From contig DASWRI010000080.1 in assembly GCA_036403235.1 (NCBI GenBank), positions 1 to 8,935 of the forward strand: a stretch of DNA of 8,935 nt, given 5' to 3'. A program made the position numbers and the translations under genes. Below are positions 1-5,521 of this stretch, piece after piece (the stretch's first letter is position 1; every line of letters begins with the position of its first letter). The notes under the pieces are model-generated. The model was not told the DNA's origin and made no database searches. It saw nothing but the letters and a program-made list of their open reading frames with translations. The DNA comes from JBGTFE01 sp036403235. Lineage in GTDB: Bacteria; Acidobacteriota; Blastocatellia; Pyrinomonadales; Pyrinomonadaceae.

Positions 1-563
1 TGCACTTTTTGATTAAACGCGTGCAGAGCTTTTGTGTTTTCATCGTCATTTTCCGCGTTTAAAACTCTCCCGCTCCACAAAACATTGTCGGCCAGAATGA
101 CGCCGCCGATTCTCAGGCGCGGGAAAATCAAATCGTAATAATTCGCATAATTCGGCTTGTCGGCGTCGATAAAAACCAAATCGAAAGTCTCGTCGAGCTT
201 CGGAATTATCTGCGTCGCATCGCCCAGATAAGCTTCGATGCGGCTGTAAAATGCGGTCTGCGCCCAGAATTCTCTGGCAATCTGATTTGTTTCCTCATTG
301 ACGTCGAGCGTGATGAGTTTACCGTCTTCCTGAAGACCTTCCGCCAGGCAGAGCGCCGAATAACCCATATAAGTTCCGATTTCCAAAATGCGTCTCGGAT
401 GAATCGTCTTGCTCAGCATCGCCAGCAGACGGCCTTGATAAAAACCCGAAAGCATCGATTTATCGTCGCGCTCGCCGAAAGTTTTTTTGCGCAGTGAGCG
501 CAAAATGTCGCTTTCGTCCGAAGTAAATTTTTCTACGTAATCCTGTATTTCCGCTTGAATCAT
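1..563 (-). CDS. O-methyltransferase, catechol/caffeoyl-CoA type (3' end off the window)
   Basis: Predicted SAM-dependent, metal-dependent O-methyltransferase that would methylate a hydroxyl of a catechol-like substrate in the cytoplasm. Translating the reverse complement from the ATG at 561-563 gives 187 full codons before the left edge. Visible family features are the SAM-binding motif I EIGTYMGYSAL (residues 61-71), an acidic residue after the next strand (LITLD, D87), the FIDADK motif (132-137) and ADN (158-160), which supplies metal ligands in this family. Family members are usually about 210-220 residues, so roughly 30 C-terminal residues are missing through truncation by the window, not decay. 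The start is 4 bp after the DUF3303 stop, so the two are probably co-transcribed. No clear Shine-Dalgarno sequence is visible, which fits coupling to the upstream gene. The natural substrate cannot be read from the sequence. Confidence 0.93.
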   Translation of the reverse strand, partial: MIQAEIQDYVEKFTSDESDILRSLRKKTFGERDDKSMLSGFYQGRLLAMLSKTIHPRRILEIGTYMGYSALCLAEGLQEDGKLITLDVNEETNQIAREFWAQTAFYSRIEAYLGDATQIIPKLDETFDLVFIDADKPNYANYYDLIFPRLRIGGVILADNVLWSGRVLNAENDDENTKALHAFNQKV

Positions 564-567
564 AATT

Positions 568-840
568 TTACAGTTTCGGAGCGATTTTTTCGGCTGCTTC
601 CTTTGAAGTTACAACCAGAAAATATTCAAAATCGACGATATCGCTCCAATTTGCCATCCATTCTTTTAATAAATTTTCGTCGCCGGTCTCCATCAGTTGA
701 AAACATCTCTCAAAATCCGCATCGACCCAGCTCGAAAGATACGTCAGACCTTTTGGCGCGAGCCGGCCGCGCTCGCGAAACCGCCGGTAAACCGGCGCGG
801 CGTCCTTGTTTTTGAAATGTTCGACGACCATAAAAAGCAT
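568..840 (-). CDS. DUF3303 family protein
   Basis: A 90-residue cytoplasmic protein that I recognise as the DUF3303 family from the opening MLFMVVEHFK, the ERGRLAPKGL stretch (24-33), the SSWVD segment (36-40), RCFQLMET (45-52) and WSDIVDFE (65-72). The family is thought to adopt a small ferredoxin-like dimeric alpha/beta fold; its biochemical role is unknown. Length is full for the family. The ATG at 838-840 matches the usual family start; a second Met at residue 4 is less likely. It lies 4 bp upstream of the O-methyltransferase start. Its own upstream gap is filled by repeat element A, and no good ribosome-binding site is visible, only an A-rich run before the ATG. Function is not inferred beyond probable co-expression with the methyltransferase. 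Confidence 0.9.
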   Translation of the reverse strand: MLFMVVEHFKNKDAAPVYRRFRERGRLAPKGLTYLSSWVDADFERCFQLMETGDENLLKEWMANWSDIVDFEYFLVVTSKEAAEKIAPKL

Positions 841-848
841 AATTTTTT

Positions 849-914
849 TTCTGCCACGAATTACACGAATAAAAGAAATAAAATATTTGTATAATTTGTG
901 TCATTCGCGGCTAA
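849..914. repeat. Intergenic dyad element A (CACGAATTA family)
   Basis: An imperfect inverted repeat fills the gap between the MDR stop and the DUF3303 start. The arm at 853-870 (GCCACGAATTACACGAAT) pairs with 894-911; the reverse complement of the right arm matches at 15 of 18 positions, with an A/T-rich loop between. The left arm is itself a tandem of two 9-bp units of the form CACGAATTA. The right end GGCTAA contains the MDR stop codon (TAG on the minus strand). In the direction of transcription the hairpin is followed by A residues, not a U-tract, so it is not a typical intrinsic terminator. It shares sequence and orientation with element B. Confidence 0.85.
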
Positions 915-1921
915 ATCTTCACGACAATCTTGCCGAAATGCGAGCCGCTTTCCATATGTCGAAGCGCGTCTTTTATCTCGTCAAAGCCGAAAACTTTATC
1001 AATCTGCGGCTTCAAATGATTATGGAAACAGAGCAGTTGATTCATCTGCTCGAACATCTGCCGCGAGCCGACGAAAATTCCGTGAAGCCGGGCTGATTTC
1101 ATCAAAATCGAAACCGGGCTGATTTCGCCCTGACCGCCCGAAAGCGCGCCGATAACGGCGATGTGACCGCCCATTTTGACCGCGTTCATGGATTTTTGAA
1201 TTGTTCCCGCGCCGCCGACTTCGACGACGTGGTCGACGCCGCGCCGGTCGGTCAATTCCAGAACCGCTTTGTCCCAATCTTCCCGCTGCCTGTAATTTAT
1301 CAAATCGCTCGCGCCCAGTTCTTTGGCACGCTCGAGTTTTTCGTCGCTCGACGACGTGATAATCGTCCGTTCGGCGTAAACGCTCGAAAAAAGCAGCGCG
1401 AAATTCGAAACGCCGCCCGTTCCCTGGAGCAAAACCGTGTCTTCTGATTTCAACGCGCCCGAAACAAAAAGCGCGTGATACGCCGTCACGGCCGCGCACG
1501 GCAAAGTCGCCGCTTCTTCGTAACTTAAATGGTCGGGAATCCTGACCAGAGAGTTTTCGTCAAACGCGCCGAATTCGCGCAGACAGCCGTCCAAATCGCC
1601 GCCGAGCGCCGTCCGCGCTTTTTTAAATTCAATTTCGCCGTCAATCCAGCCCTGCATAAAAATCGGGCAGACTCTATCGCCGACTTTCCATTTCGTCACC
1701 TGTTCGCCGACGGCGACGACTTCACCGGCGCCGTCCGAAAGCGGCACGAGCGGCGTTTTTAATTTCGGATTATATGCGCCTTTGACCATCATCAAATCTC
1801 GATAATTTAAGGACGCCGCCTGAAATTTTACTAAAACTTCCGCGCTCTGCGGCTTTGGCTCGTCGCGCTCGACCGGCGCCAGATTTTCTATCCCGAATTG
1901 CTGAATCTCGTATGCTTTCAT
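911..1921 (-). CDS. Zinc-free-type MDR alcohol dehydrogenase / quinone-oxidoreductase-like protein
   Basis: A 336-residue medium-chain dehydrogenase/reductase expected to use NAD(P)H to reduce or oxidise a small carbonyl, alcohol or quinone-like substrate in the cytoplasm. It has the N-terminal GroES-like domain with ASLNYRDLMMVKG (36-48) and PLVPLSDGAGEV (57-68), then the Rossmann domain with GTGGVS (167-172), TSSSDEKLERAKELGA (189-204) and the C-terminal FGKIVVKI. The position where zinc-dependent ADHs carry the first catalytic cysteine is occupied by NYRD, so catalytic zinc is not expected. I chose the ATG at 1919-1921 (MKAYEIQQ) because the family starts there; an upstream in-frame start would add eight residues encoded inside element B. 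The gene is bracketed by elements A and B, its TAG stop falls inside the conserved end of A, and no clear Shine-Dalgarno sequence is seen. Confidence 0.92.
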   Translation of the reverse strand: MKAYEIQQFGIENLAPVERDEPKPQSAEVLVKFQAASLNYRDLMMVKGAYNPKLKTPLVPLSDGAGEVVAVGEQVTKWKVGDRVCPIFMQGWIDGEIEFKKARTALGGDLDGCLREFGAFDENSLVRIPDHLSYEEAATLPCAAVTAYHALFVSGALKSEDTVLLQGTGGVSNFALLFSSVYAERTIITSSSDEKLERAKELGASDLINYRQREDWDKAVLELTDRRGVDHVVEVGGAGTIQKSMNAVKMGGHIAVIGALSGGQGEISPVSILMKSARLHGIFVGSRQMFEQMNQLLCFHNHLKPQIDKVFGFDEIKDALRHMESGSHFGKIVVKI

Positions 1922-1926
1922 ATTTT

Positions 1927-1996
1927 TTTGCCGCGAATTACACAAATTACATGAATAAAAAAATAATTTGTGTAATTCGTATTATTTGTGGCTAAC
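1927..1996. repeat. Intergenic dyad element B (CACGAATTA family)
   Basis: Second copy of the element A family, in the same orientation, between the YgiD-type gene stop and the MDR start. Arms 1930-1956 and 1966-1992 match at 20 of 27 positions after reverse complementing. The left arm is three 9-bp units: CGCGAATTA, CACAAATTA and CATGAATAA. The ends GCC...GGCTAA are the same as in A. The element comes within about 9 bp of the MDR start and about 7 bp of the upstream stop codon. No U-tract follows it in the transcription direction. Confidence 0.87.
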
Positions 1997-2002
1997 TTTC
2001 TT

Positions 2003-2809
2003 TCATCCAATTTTCACCGACGTCATCGAAATCGAACTCAAATCAATCGCGTCGTTAAAAATCTCGACCGGCTCGCCTTCTTTTTTCAGCGCCAGAGCGT
2101 AAAGCAAAGGCAAAAAATGCTCCGCCGTCGGTATGGCGAGCGCGACTTCGTTTCCCAAACTTTCATATTTAATCAGTTTGTCGTGTCCGTCCCGCAAAAT
2201 CAAATCCTTGAACTTTTCGTTGGCCGAAACCGCCCAATCATACGTTTGCGGCGCGCGAAAATTTATCTGCCGCAGATTGTGAACCATATTGCCGCTGCCG
2301 ATGACGAGCACGCCCCGGTCACGCAAAAAAGACAATTCTTTCGCCAGCTCGTAATGCTGCGCCGCGGGTTTTGCGTAATCGAGACTGAGCTGCAAAACCG
2401 GCACGTTCGCCTTCGGATAGAGATGCCGCAAAACCGTCCACGTCCCGTGGTCTAAGCCCCAATCCGCTTCGTCGAGCTCGATTAAAGTCCGCTTTAAATT
2501 TTCCGCAATCTCATTTGCGATTTCGGGACTGCCCGGCGCCGGGTATTTGGCTTCGAAAAGCGCCTGCGGAAAACCGCCGAAATCGTAAATCACGCGTGGT
2601 TTCGGCATCGCCGTGACGCGTGTTCCGCGCGTTTCCCAGTGCGCCGAAACGACGAGAATCGCTTTCGGCTTCGGCAGATTTTCAATCGATTTTTGCCAGC
2701 CGCGCGTGTAGACGTTTTCCTCGATGCCGTACATCGGATTTCCGTGCCCGATAAACAAAACGGGCATCCGGTTCGCCGTTTGCGGCAGATTTTTCAATTC
2801 GTTAATCAT
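2003..2809 (-). CDS. ygiD: 4,5-DOPA-extradiol-dioxygenase-like protein (YgiD family)
   Basis: A 268-residue class III extradiol ring-cleavage dioxygenase, predicted to open catechol-like rings such as DOPA; the true substrate in this organism is unknown. Motifs in order are VLFIGHGNPM (17-26, His22), VVSAHWET (53-60, His57), LDHGTWTVL (119-127, His121), GSGNMVHN (171-178, His177), AIPTAEHFLPLL (225-236, His231) and the C-terminal ISMTSVKIG typical of YgiD. His22, His57 and His231 correspond to the metal-ligand positions of the family; His121 and His177 are the other conserved histidines. Length is full. The ATG at 2807-2809 fits homologues that carry a short MNEL-like leader before MPVLF; Met15 is a possible alternative start. 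It lies alone between composite element C upstream and element B downstream, with no convincing Shine-Dalgarno sequence next to the ATG. Confidence 0.93.
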   Translation of the reverse strand: MINELKNLPQTANRMPVLFIGHGNPMYGIEENVYTRGWQKSIENLPKPKAILVVSAHWETRGTRVTAMPKPRVIYDFGGFPQALFEAKYPAPGSPEIANEIAENLKRTLIELDEADWGLDHGTWTVLRHLYPKANVPVLQLSLDYAKPAAQHYELAKELSFLRDRGVLVIGSGNMVHNLRQINFRAPQTYDWAVSANEKFKDLILRDGHDKLIKYESLGNEVALAIPTAEHFLPLLYALALKKEGEPVEIFNDAIDLSSISMTSVKIG

Positions 2810-2817
2810 TTTTCTAT

Positions 2818-2933
2818 CAATTTCACCGCAAAGGCGCCGAGAAAATTAAAACAGGATAGACAAGATAGACAGGATATTTTTTCTTATCTACATGCGCTTC
2901 TCGCGCTCTCGGCGATGAAGTTTCTCTTAATTG
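2818..2933. repeat. Composite intergenic dyad element C (nested families)
   Basis: The whole gap between the thioredoxin-like stop and the YgiD start is repetitive. The outer arms TTCACCGCAAAGGCGCCGAG.. (2822-2843) and 2898-2919 match at 16 of 22 positions as an inverted repeat, with a short extra CAATT/AATTG pair at 2818-2822 and 2929-2933. Inside the loop lie three tandem 9-bp units, ACAGGATAG (2851-2859), ACAAGATAG (2860-2868) and ACAGGATAT (2869-2877), followed by TTATCTAC, a weak inverse of the same unit. The outer arm belongs to the same family as element D (16 of 20 positions identical over CACC..GAGAA); the inner array is a different family. Confidence 0.83.
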
Positions 2934-2941
2934 ATTTTCTT

Positions 2942-3556
2942 TCAGCTCGCTTTTGCGGTCTGTATTCTGCCAGACCATTCTTCGAGCAGCCCGGCAAATT
3001 CCTTTTGCAGAGATTGCTCTTTGTCCTGCAGATACCAGCGCTGTATGTTTTCCATCATCTGCGGTTTTTCCATTCCGTTTTTCCGCATTTCAAAAAAATA
3101 ATTCATCGCAATCTGCGGTCGCGGCCCCCAAACGCCGATTTCTTCGAGCGTTGCGGCGTCCAGAGCGACGAGCTTCGGAATCGAGCGCGCGCCGAAAGTT
3201 AAATATTTGTCCATCAATTCCAGATTTTCGTCGCGCAAAACGTAGCGCGTTTCGATGTTCGCGCTCTCGGCCGCAATTTTTTCAATCGTCGGGATATTCT
3301 GCGCCGCGTCGCCGCACCAGCCTTCGGTAATAATCAGCCAAATCATTTTGCGCCCGACGCGCGCCGTTGTTTTCTTCAAAGATTCAGTTAAAACAATCGT
3401 CTTTTCCAAACGATGCATTCGCTGGCGATTCAACTTTCCGTAATTAAACATCGCTTCCGATTGGTTCTCGCCGGTCGTTTTGCCGTCGAGCAGCAAATCG
3501 TCTATCAGCTTGATGTATTCGGCGTAAGTCATCGATTTTTCGATATATTCTTTCAT
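2942..3556 (-). CDS. Thioredoxin-like protein with a single active-site cysteine
   Basis: A 204-residue cytoplasmic thioredoxin-fold protein of the Thioredoxin_9 type. A helical N-terminal region (1-65) precedes the thioredoxin core: strand MIWLII (71-76), active-site loop TEGWCGDAA (77-85) and the cis-proline loop RSIPKLV (124-130). The usual CxxC is replaced by C81-G-D-A84, and there is no other cysteine in the chain, so it cannot form the normal intramolecular disulfide. A one-cysteine (monothiol) role, or binding rather than catalysis, is more likely. The ATG at 3554-3556 overlaps the stop of the PNPOx-like gene by 4 bp (ATGA) and has a good GGAG 5 bp upstream, so the two are tightly coupled. 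There is no signal peptide. Its partner is unknown, although the neighbours are redox flavoproteins. Confidence 0.88.
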   Translation of the reverse strand: MKEYIEKSMTYAEYIKLIDDLLLDGKTTGENQSEAMFNYGKLNRQRMHRLEKTIVLTESLKKTTARVGRKMIWLIITEGWCGDAAQNIPTIEKIAAESANIETRYVLRDENLELMDKYLTFGARSIPKLVALDAATLEEIGVWGPRPQIAMNYFFEMRKNGMEKPQMMENIQRWYLQDKEQSLQKEFAGLLEEWSGRIQTAKAS

Positions 3557-4173
3557 TTCTTCTCCGTTTTTAATTTCTCGATTTCGCTTTCGAGCTTTTC
3601 AATATAATCGCGCAAAGGTTGAATCATCACCTGAATTTCTTTCATCGTGTAGCGCGGCGTGATGTGCTGCGGGCAGTTCCAATCGAACGCCTCAAGACGC
3701 AGGATGACGACGCGCTCGATTTTTGCTTCATAATCTTTATCCCGCAGTTTTTCAATCAATTCAGGCTCATCGGCGGCGTCTAAAACTTTCGCTTCGGCCA
3801 GAATTTTCAGACGGCGTTGATTAGCATAATCCATCAAAAAGAGCGCCGTCTTTTTGTTTTTGTTCAAGTTTCCGACGCTGATGTATTGCAGATTTCCGCG
3901 AAAATCGGCAAAGCCTAGAGTTTTTTCGTCCAGGACTTTTAAAAACCCGCGACGGCCGCCGCGAAACTGGACATAAGGCTGTCCCTCGTCGCCGACCGTC
4001 GCCATATAAAAACCGTCCCTTTGCTCGATAAAATCAATCTCCGCGTCGGAAAACGCAGCGTTTTGCTCCGCGCTTCCGGTTTGGATTTTTTCGTATCGAC
4101 GCCGCGAGCCGTAATGCGTCTGCGCCTGTTTTACATCCGGCGTAAAAGTAATGTCGTAAAATTTATTTGACAC
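3553..4173 (-). CDS. Pyridoxamine 5'-phosphate oxidase-like flavin-binding protein
   Basis: A 206-residue cytoplasmic protein of the PNPOx-like split-barrel fold, which binds FMN or a related cofactor. These proteins often reduce or bind small molecules and are usually not vitamin B6 enzymes. Family features are the start SNKFYDITFTP, GFYMATVGDEGQPYVQFRGG (54-73), GFLKVLDEKTLGFADFRGN (77-94), ISVGNL (98-103), FLMDYANQRRLKI (112-124) and the late WNCPQHITPRY (165-175). Residues 176-206 look like a charged helix or coiled coil. I place the start at the GTG at 4171-4173 because GGAG lies 7 bp upstream (4181-4184) and homologues begin at this serine; a TTG five codons upstream would overlap that site. 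It follows the nitroreductase by 46 bp and overlaps the next gene by 4 bp, so an operon is likely. Confidence 0.9.
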   Translation of the reverse strand: MSNKFYDITFTPDVKQAQTHYGSRRRYEKIQTGSAEQNAAFSDAEIDFIEQRDGFYMATVGDEGQPYVQFRGGRRGFLKVLDEKTLGFADFRGNLQYISVGNLNKNKKTALFLMDYANQRRLKILAEAKVLDAADEPELIEKLRDKDYEAKIERVVILRLEAFDWNCPQHITPRYTMKEIQVMIQPLRDYIEKLESEIEKLKTEKK

Positions 4174-4179
4174 AAATTT

Positions 4180-4184
4180 TCTCC
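4180..4184 (-). promoter_or_regulatory. Ribosome-binding site that fixes a GTG start
   Basis: GGAGA on the minus strand, with the GGAG core 7 bp before the GTG at 4173. The spacing favours that GTG over the upstream in-frame TTG, whose reading frame would run through this site. Confidence 0.7.
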
Positions 4185-4219
4185 GCAAAATAAGACTCGC
4201 GTCGGCGACGATAAAATTC

Positions 4220-4873
4220 TTATCTGACTTCGATTAATTCGTCTTTCGGGAAACGGACTTTTGCGAGCGGCGCGAGCCAGTCGTTTTCCGAATCGCGATA
4301 ACCGAGCGCGCACAGAGCGACCGCCGAATAATCTTCGAGACCGAGAATTTTATCGAACTGTGCCGCGTCGAATCCTTCCATCGGGCACGCGTCGATGCCG
4401 AGAAGCGCCGCCGTTTCAAGCAAAAATCCAAGAGCGATGTAGGCCTGGCGCGAATTCCACGTTTCGATTGTGCCGTTTTCAGACGCGTTTTTCGCCGAGT
4501 TCTTTATCACGTTTTCGTAATCGGCCAGCGATTCGTGCGGCATTCCGCGCGTTTTCGAGGTCAGCTCGATAAAATCCTCGACGTCTTTTTCGGCCAGAAC
4601 TTTTTTATACGCGATGACGACCAGATGCGAGCTGTCCGTAATCTGTGTCTGTCCCCACGCCGCCGGACGCAGTTTTTCTTTTAATTCCTCGTCTTTGACG
4701 ACGATAAATTTATACGGCTGAAGCCCGAAGCTCGACGGCGCGAGAATCAAAGACTGCTCGAGAATTTCCCAATCCTCCTCGGAAATCTTTTTCCCCGCGT
4801 CAAATTTTTTGACGGCGTAGCGCCAGTTTAGTTGGTTTAGAATCGTTTCTTTTGAAATTTGTTTAATACTCAT
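4220..4873 (-). CDS. NfsB-like NAD(P)H nitroreductase / quinone reductase family
   Basis: A 217-residue FMN-dependent oxidoreductase, expected to be a cytoplasmic dimer that reduces nitro compounds, quinones or similar electrophiles with NAD(P)H. Seen in the sequence: RYAVKKFD (18-25) with the phosphate-contacting arginine/lysine region, LAPSSFGLQPYKFIVV (44-59), WGQTQITDSSHLVVIAY (73-89), CPMEGFD (163-169) and the C-terminal GYRDSENDWLAPLAKVRF (191-208). Length equals that of E. coli NfsB. The ATG at 4871-4873 has AAGG 6 bp upstream. A 19-bp dyad at 4897-4915 matches the one at the Rrf2 gene's own promoter, so I infer Rrf2 control. It heads a likely operon with the PNPOx-like and thioredoxin-like genes. 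Exact substrate, and whether it belongs nearer NfsB or MhqN, is not resolved. Confidence 0.92.
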   Translation of the reverse strand: MSIKQISKETILNQLNWRYAVKKFDAGKKISEEDWEILEQSLILAPSSFGLQPYKFIVVKDEELKEKLRPAAWGQTQITDSSHLVVIAYKKVLAEKDVEDFIELTSKTRGMPHESLADYENVIKNSAKNASENGTIETWNSRQAYIALGFLLETAALLGIDACPMEGFDAAQFDKILGLEDYSAVALCALGYRDSENDWLAPLAKVRFPKDELIEVR

Positions 4874-4896
4874 TTTTTTCCTTAAATTAATCCCTT

Positions 4897-4915
4897 TGTA
4901 ACCTATCTTGATACA
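4897..4915. promoter_or_regulatory. Predicted Rrf2 operator upstream of the nitroreductase
   Basis: The plus strand reads TGTAACCTATCTTGATACA, a 19-bp imperfect dyad (TGTAAC/GATACA, 5 of 6 paired). Read on the minus strand it agrees with the plus-strand reading of the 5377-5395 dyad at 14 of 19 positions (TGTAnCAAGnnnnGTTACA). It lies 23 bp upstream of the nitroreductase ATG. No convincing -35/-10 pair was identified around it. Confidence 0.65.
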
Positions 4916-4938
4916 AATCCGAACAAAATTTTTTGCGG

Positions 4939-5373
4939 TCAGACAATCTCGGCGCTTTCGCTTTCGACCATTTCAATCACGTCCTGCAAAGTATATCTGG
5001 AAAGTTTTTCCTCGATTGCCTCGTCGATTTCCGCCTGCAGTTTTTCCAGAATCGTCTGGATATTTTTTCCGACCGAACAATTCTGGTCGGGCGTGTTCGG
5101 ATGAAGCGAAAAAATTTCGCCGGTTGAAACCGCGCGGTAAACTTCGAGAAGTTTTATGTCCGAAGCCTTCCGCGTCAAACACGAACCGCCGCACATTCCC
5201 GTCTGCGAAACGACCAGACCGTTTTCGTAGAGCGTCGACAACAAACGGCGAATCACGACCGGATTGGTGTTCACGCTTTTTGCGATATAGTCCGATTTGA
5301 TGCGCTCGTCGCAGCTCTTGGCAAGCATCGCCAAGATATGTACTGCAATCGCGAATTGACTGTTTGCCGCCAT
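4939..5373 (-). CDS. Rrf2-family transcriptional regulator (YwnA-like)
   Basis: A 144-residue winged-helix DNA-binding regulator. MAANSQFAIAVHILAML (1-17) is the characteristic Rrf2 opening; the recognition region follows (IAKSVNTNPVVIRRLLSTL, 30-48), then the wing (LVVSQTGMCGGSCLTRK, 53-69) and the dimerisation helix ending in LQDVIEMVE. Cysteines are C21, C61, C65 and C99. Only C99 falls in the segment where IscR/NsrR carry three clustered ligands, so an Fe-S cluster of that type is not expected. C61 and C65 sit in the DNA-binding wing, which could make binding thiol-sensitive (inference). The ATG at 5371-5373 is chosen from family alignment; the longer frame would begin inside the -35 box. 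The promoter and a dyad lie immediately upstream, suggesting autoregulation and a leader of only a few bases. Confidence 0.92.
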   Translation of the reverse strand: MAANSQFAIAVHILAMLAKSCDERIKSDYIAKSVNTNPVVIRRLLSTLYENGLVVSQTGMCGGSCLTRKASDIKLLEVYRAVSTGEIFSLHPNTPDQNCSVGKNIQTILEKLQAEIDEAIEEKLSRYTLQDVIEMVESESAEIV

Positions 5374-5376
5374 AAC

Positions 5377-5395
5377 TGTAACAAGTATAGTTACA
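5377..5395. promoter_or_regulatory. Predicted Rrf2 autoregulatory operator
   Basis: The plus strand reads TGTAACAAGTATAGTTACA, a 19-bp dyad with perfect 6-bp arms (TGTAAC/GTTACA) and a 7-bp centre. It contains the predicted -10 box of the Rrf2 gene and ends 3 bp from its start codon, so bound protein should block transcription. A matching site precedes the nitroreductase. Confidence 0.72.
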
Positions 5396-5412
5396 AAGTG
5401 AATATTTGTCAA
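5384..5412 (-). promoter_or_regulatory. Sigma-70-type promoter of the Rrf2 gene
   Basis: On the minus strand TTGACA (5407-5412) is a perfect -35 consensus; 17 bp later comes TATACT (5384-5389), one base from TATAAT. The expected start of transcription is near 5377, about 4 bases before the ATG, so the mRNA would be leaderless or nearly so. This agrees with the lack of a Shine-Dalgarno sequence. Confidence 0.8.
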
Positions 5413-5421
5413 GCCTCTTTT

Positions 5422-5520
5422 AAGTTACAGAGTTACAGAGTTGCGGAGTGGCAGAATTATAGAGTTAAAAACCTTCTTCTAACTCTGCAACTCCGCAACT
5501 TCCTGTAACTCTGCCAACTT
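5422..5520. repeat. Intergenic dyad element E (GTTACAGA 8-mer family)
   Basis: The left half is a tandem of 8-bp units: GTTACAGA (5424-5431), GTTACAGA (5432-5439), GTTGCGGA (5440-5447), GTGGCAGA (5448-5455), ATTATAGA (5456-5463) and a partial GTTA (5464-5467). The right half (about 5478-5520) is the inverse of the same series, including CTCCGCAAC and CTGTAACTCTG, with small indels. The ends AAGTT and AACTT pair. The element begins 1 bp after the stop of the acidic gene and ends 9 bp before the -35 box of the Rrf2 promoter. No U-tract follows on the minus strand. Confidence 0.85.
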
Positions 5521-5521
5521 T

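Noticed and set aside
1922..1945. Eight-residue N-terminal extension of the MDR protein.
   Set aside because: It is encoded by repeat element B; the family start MKAYEIQQ is at 1921.
4174..4188. TTG start adding five residues to the PNPOx-like protein.
   Set aside because: The reading would run through the GGAG that serves the GTG at 4173, and homologues start at that position.
4917..4939. A -35/-10 pair for the nitroreductase (for example TTGTTC).
   Set aside because: No partner box with acceptable spacing was convincing, so only the operator is annotated.
5374..5412. Longer Rrf2 start with 13 extra residues.
   Set aside because: The TTG it would use is part of the -35 box, and the known family start MAANSQFAIA lies at 5373.
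5422..5520. Element E as a CRISPR array or as a terminator.
   Set aside because: Units are 8 bp and contiguous, without unique spacers, and the two halves are inverted; no cas genes or U-tract are present.
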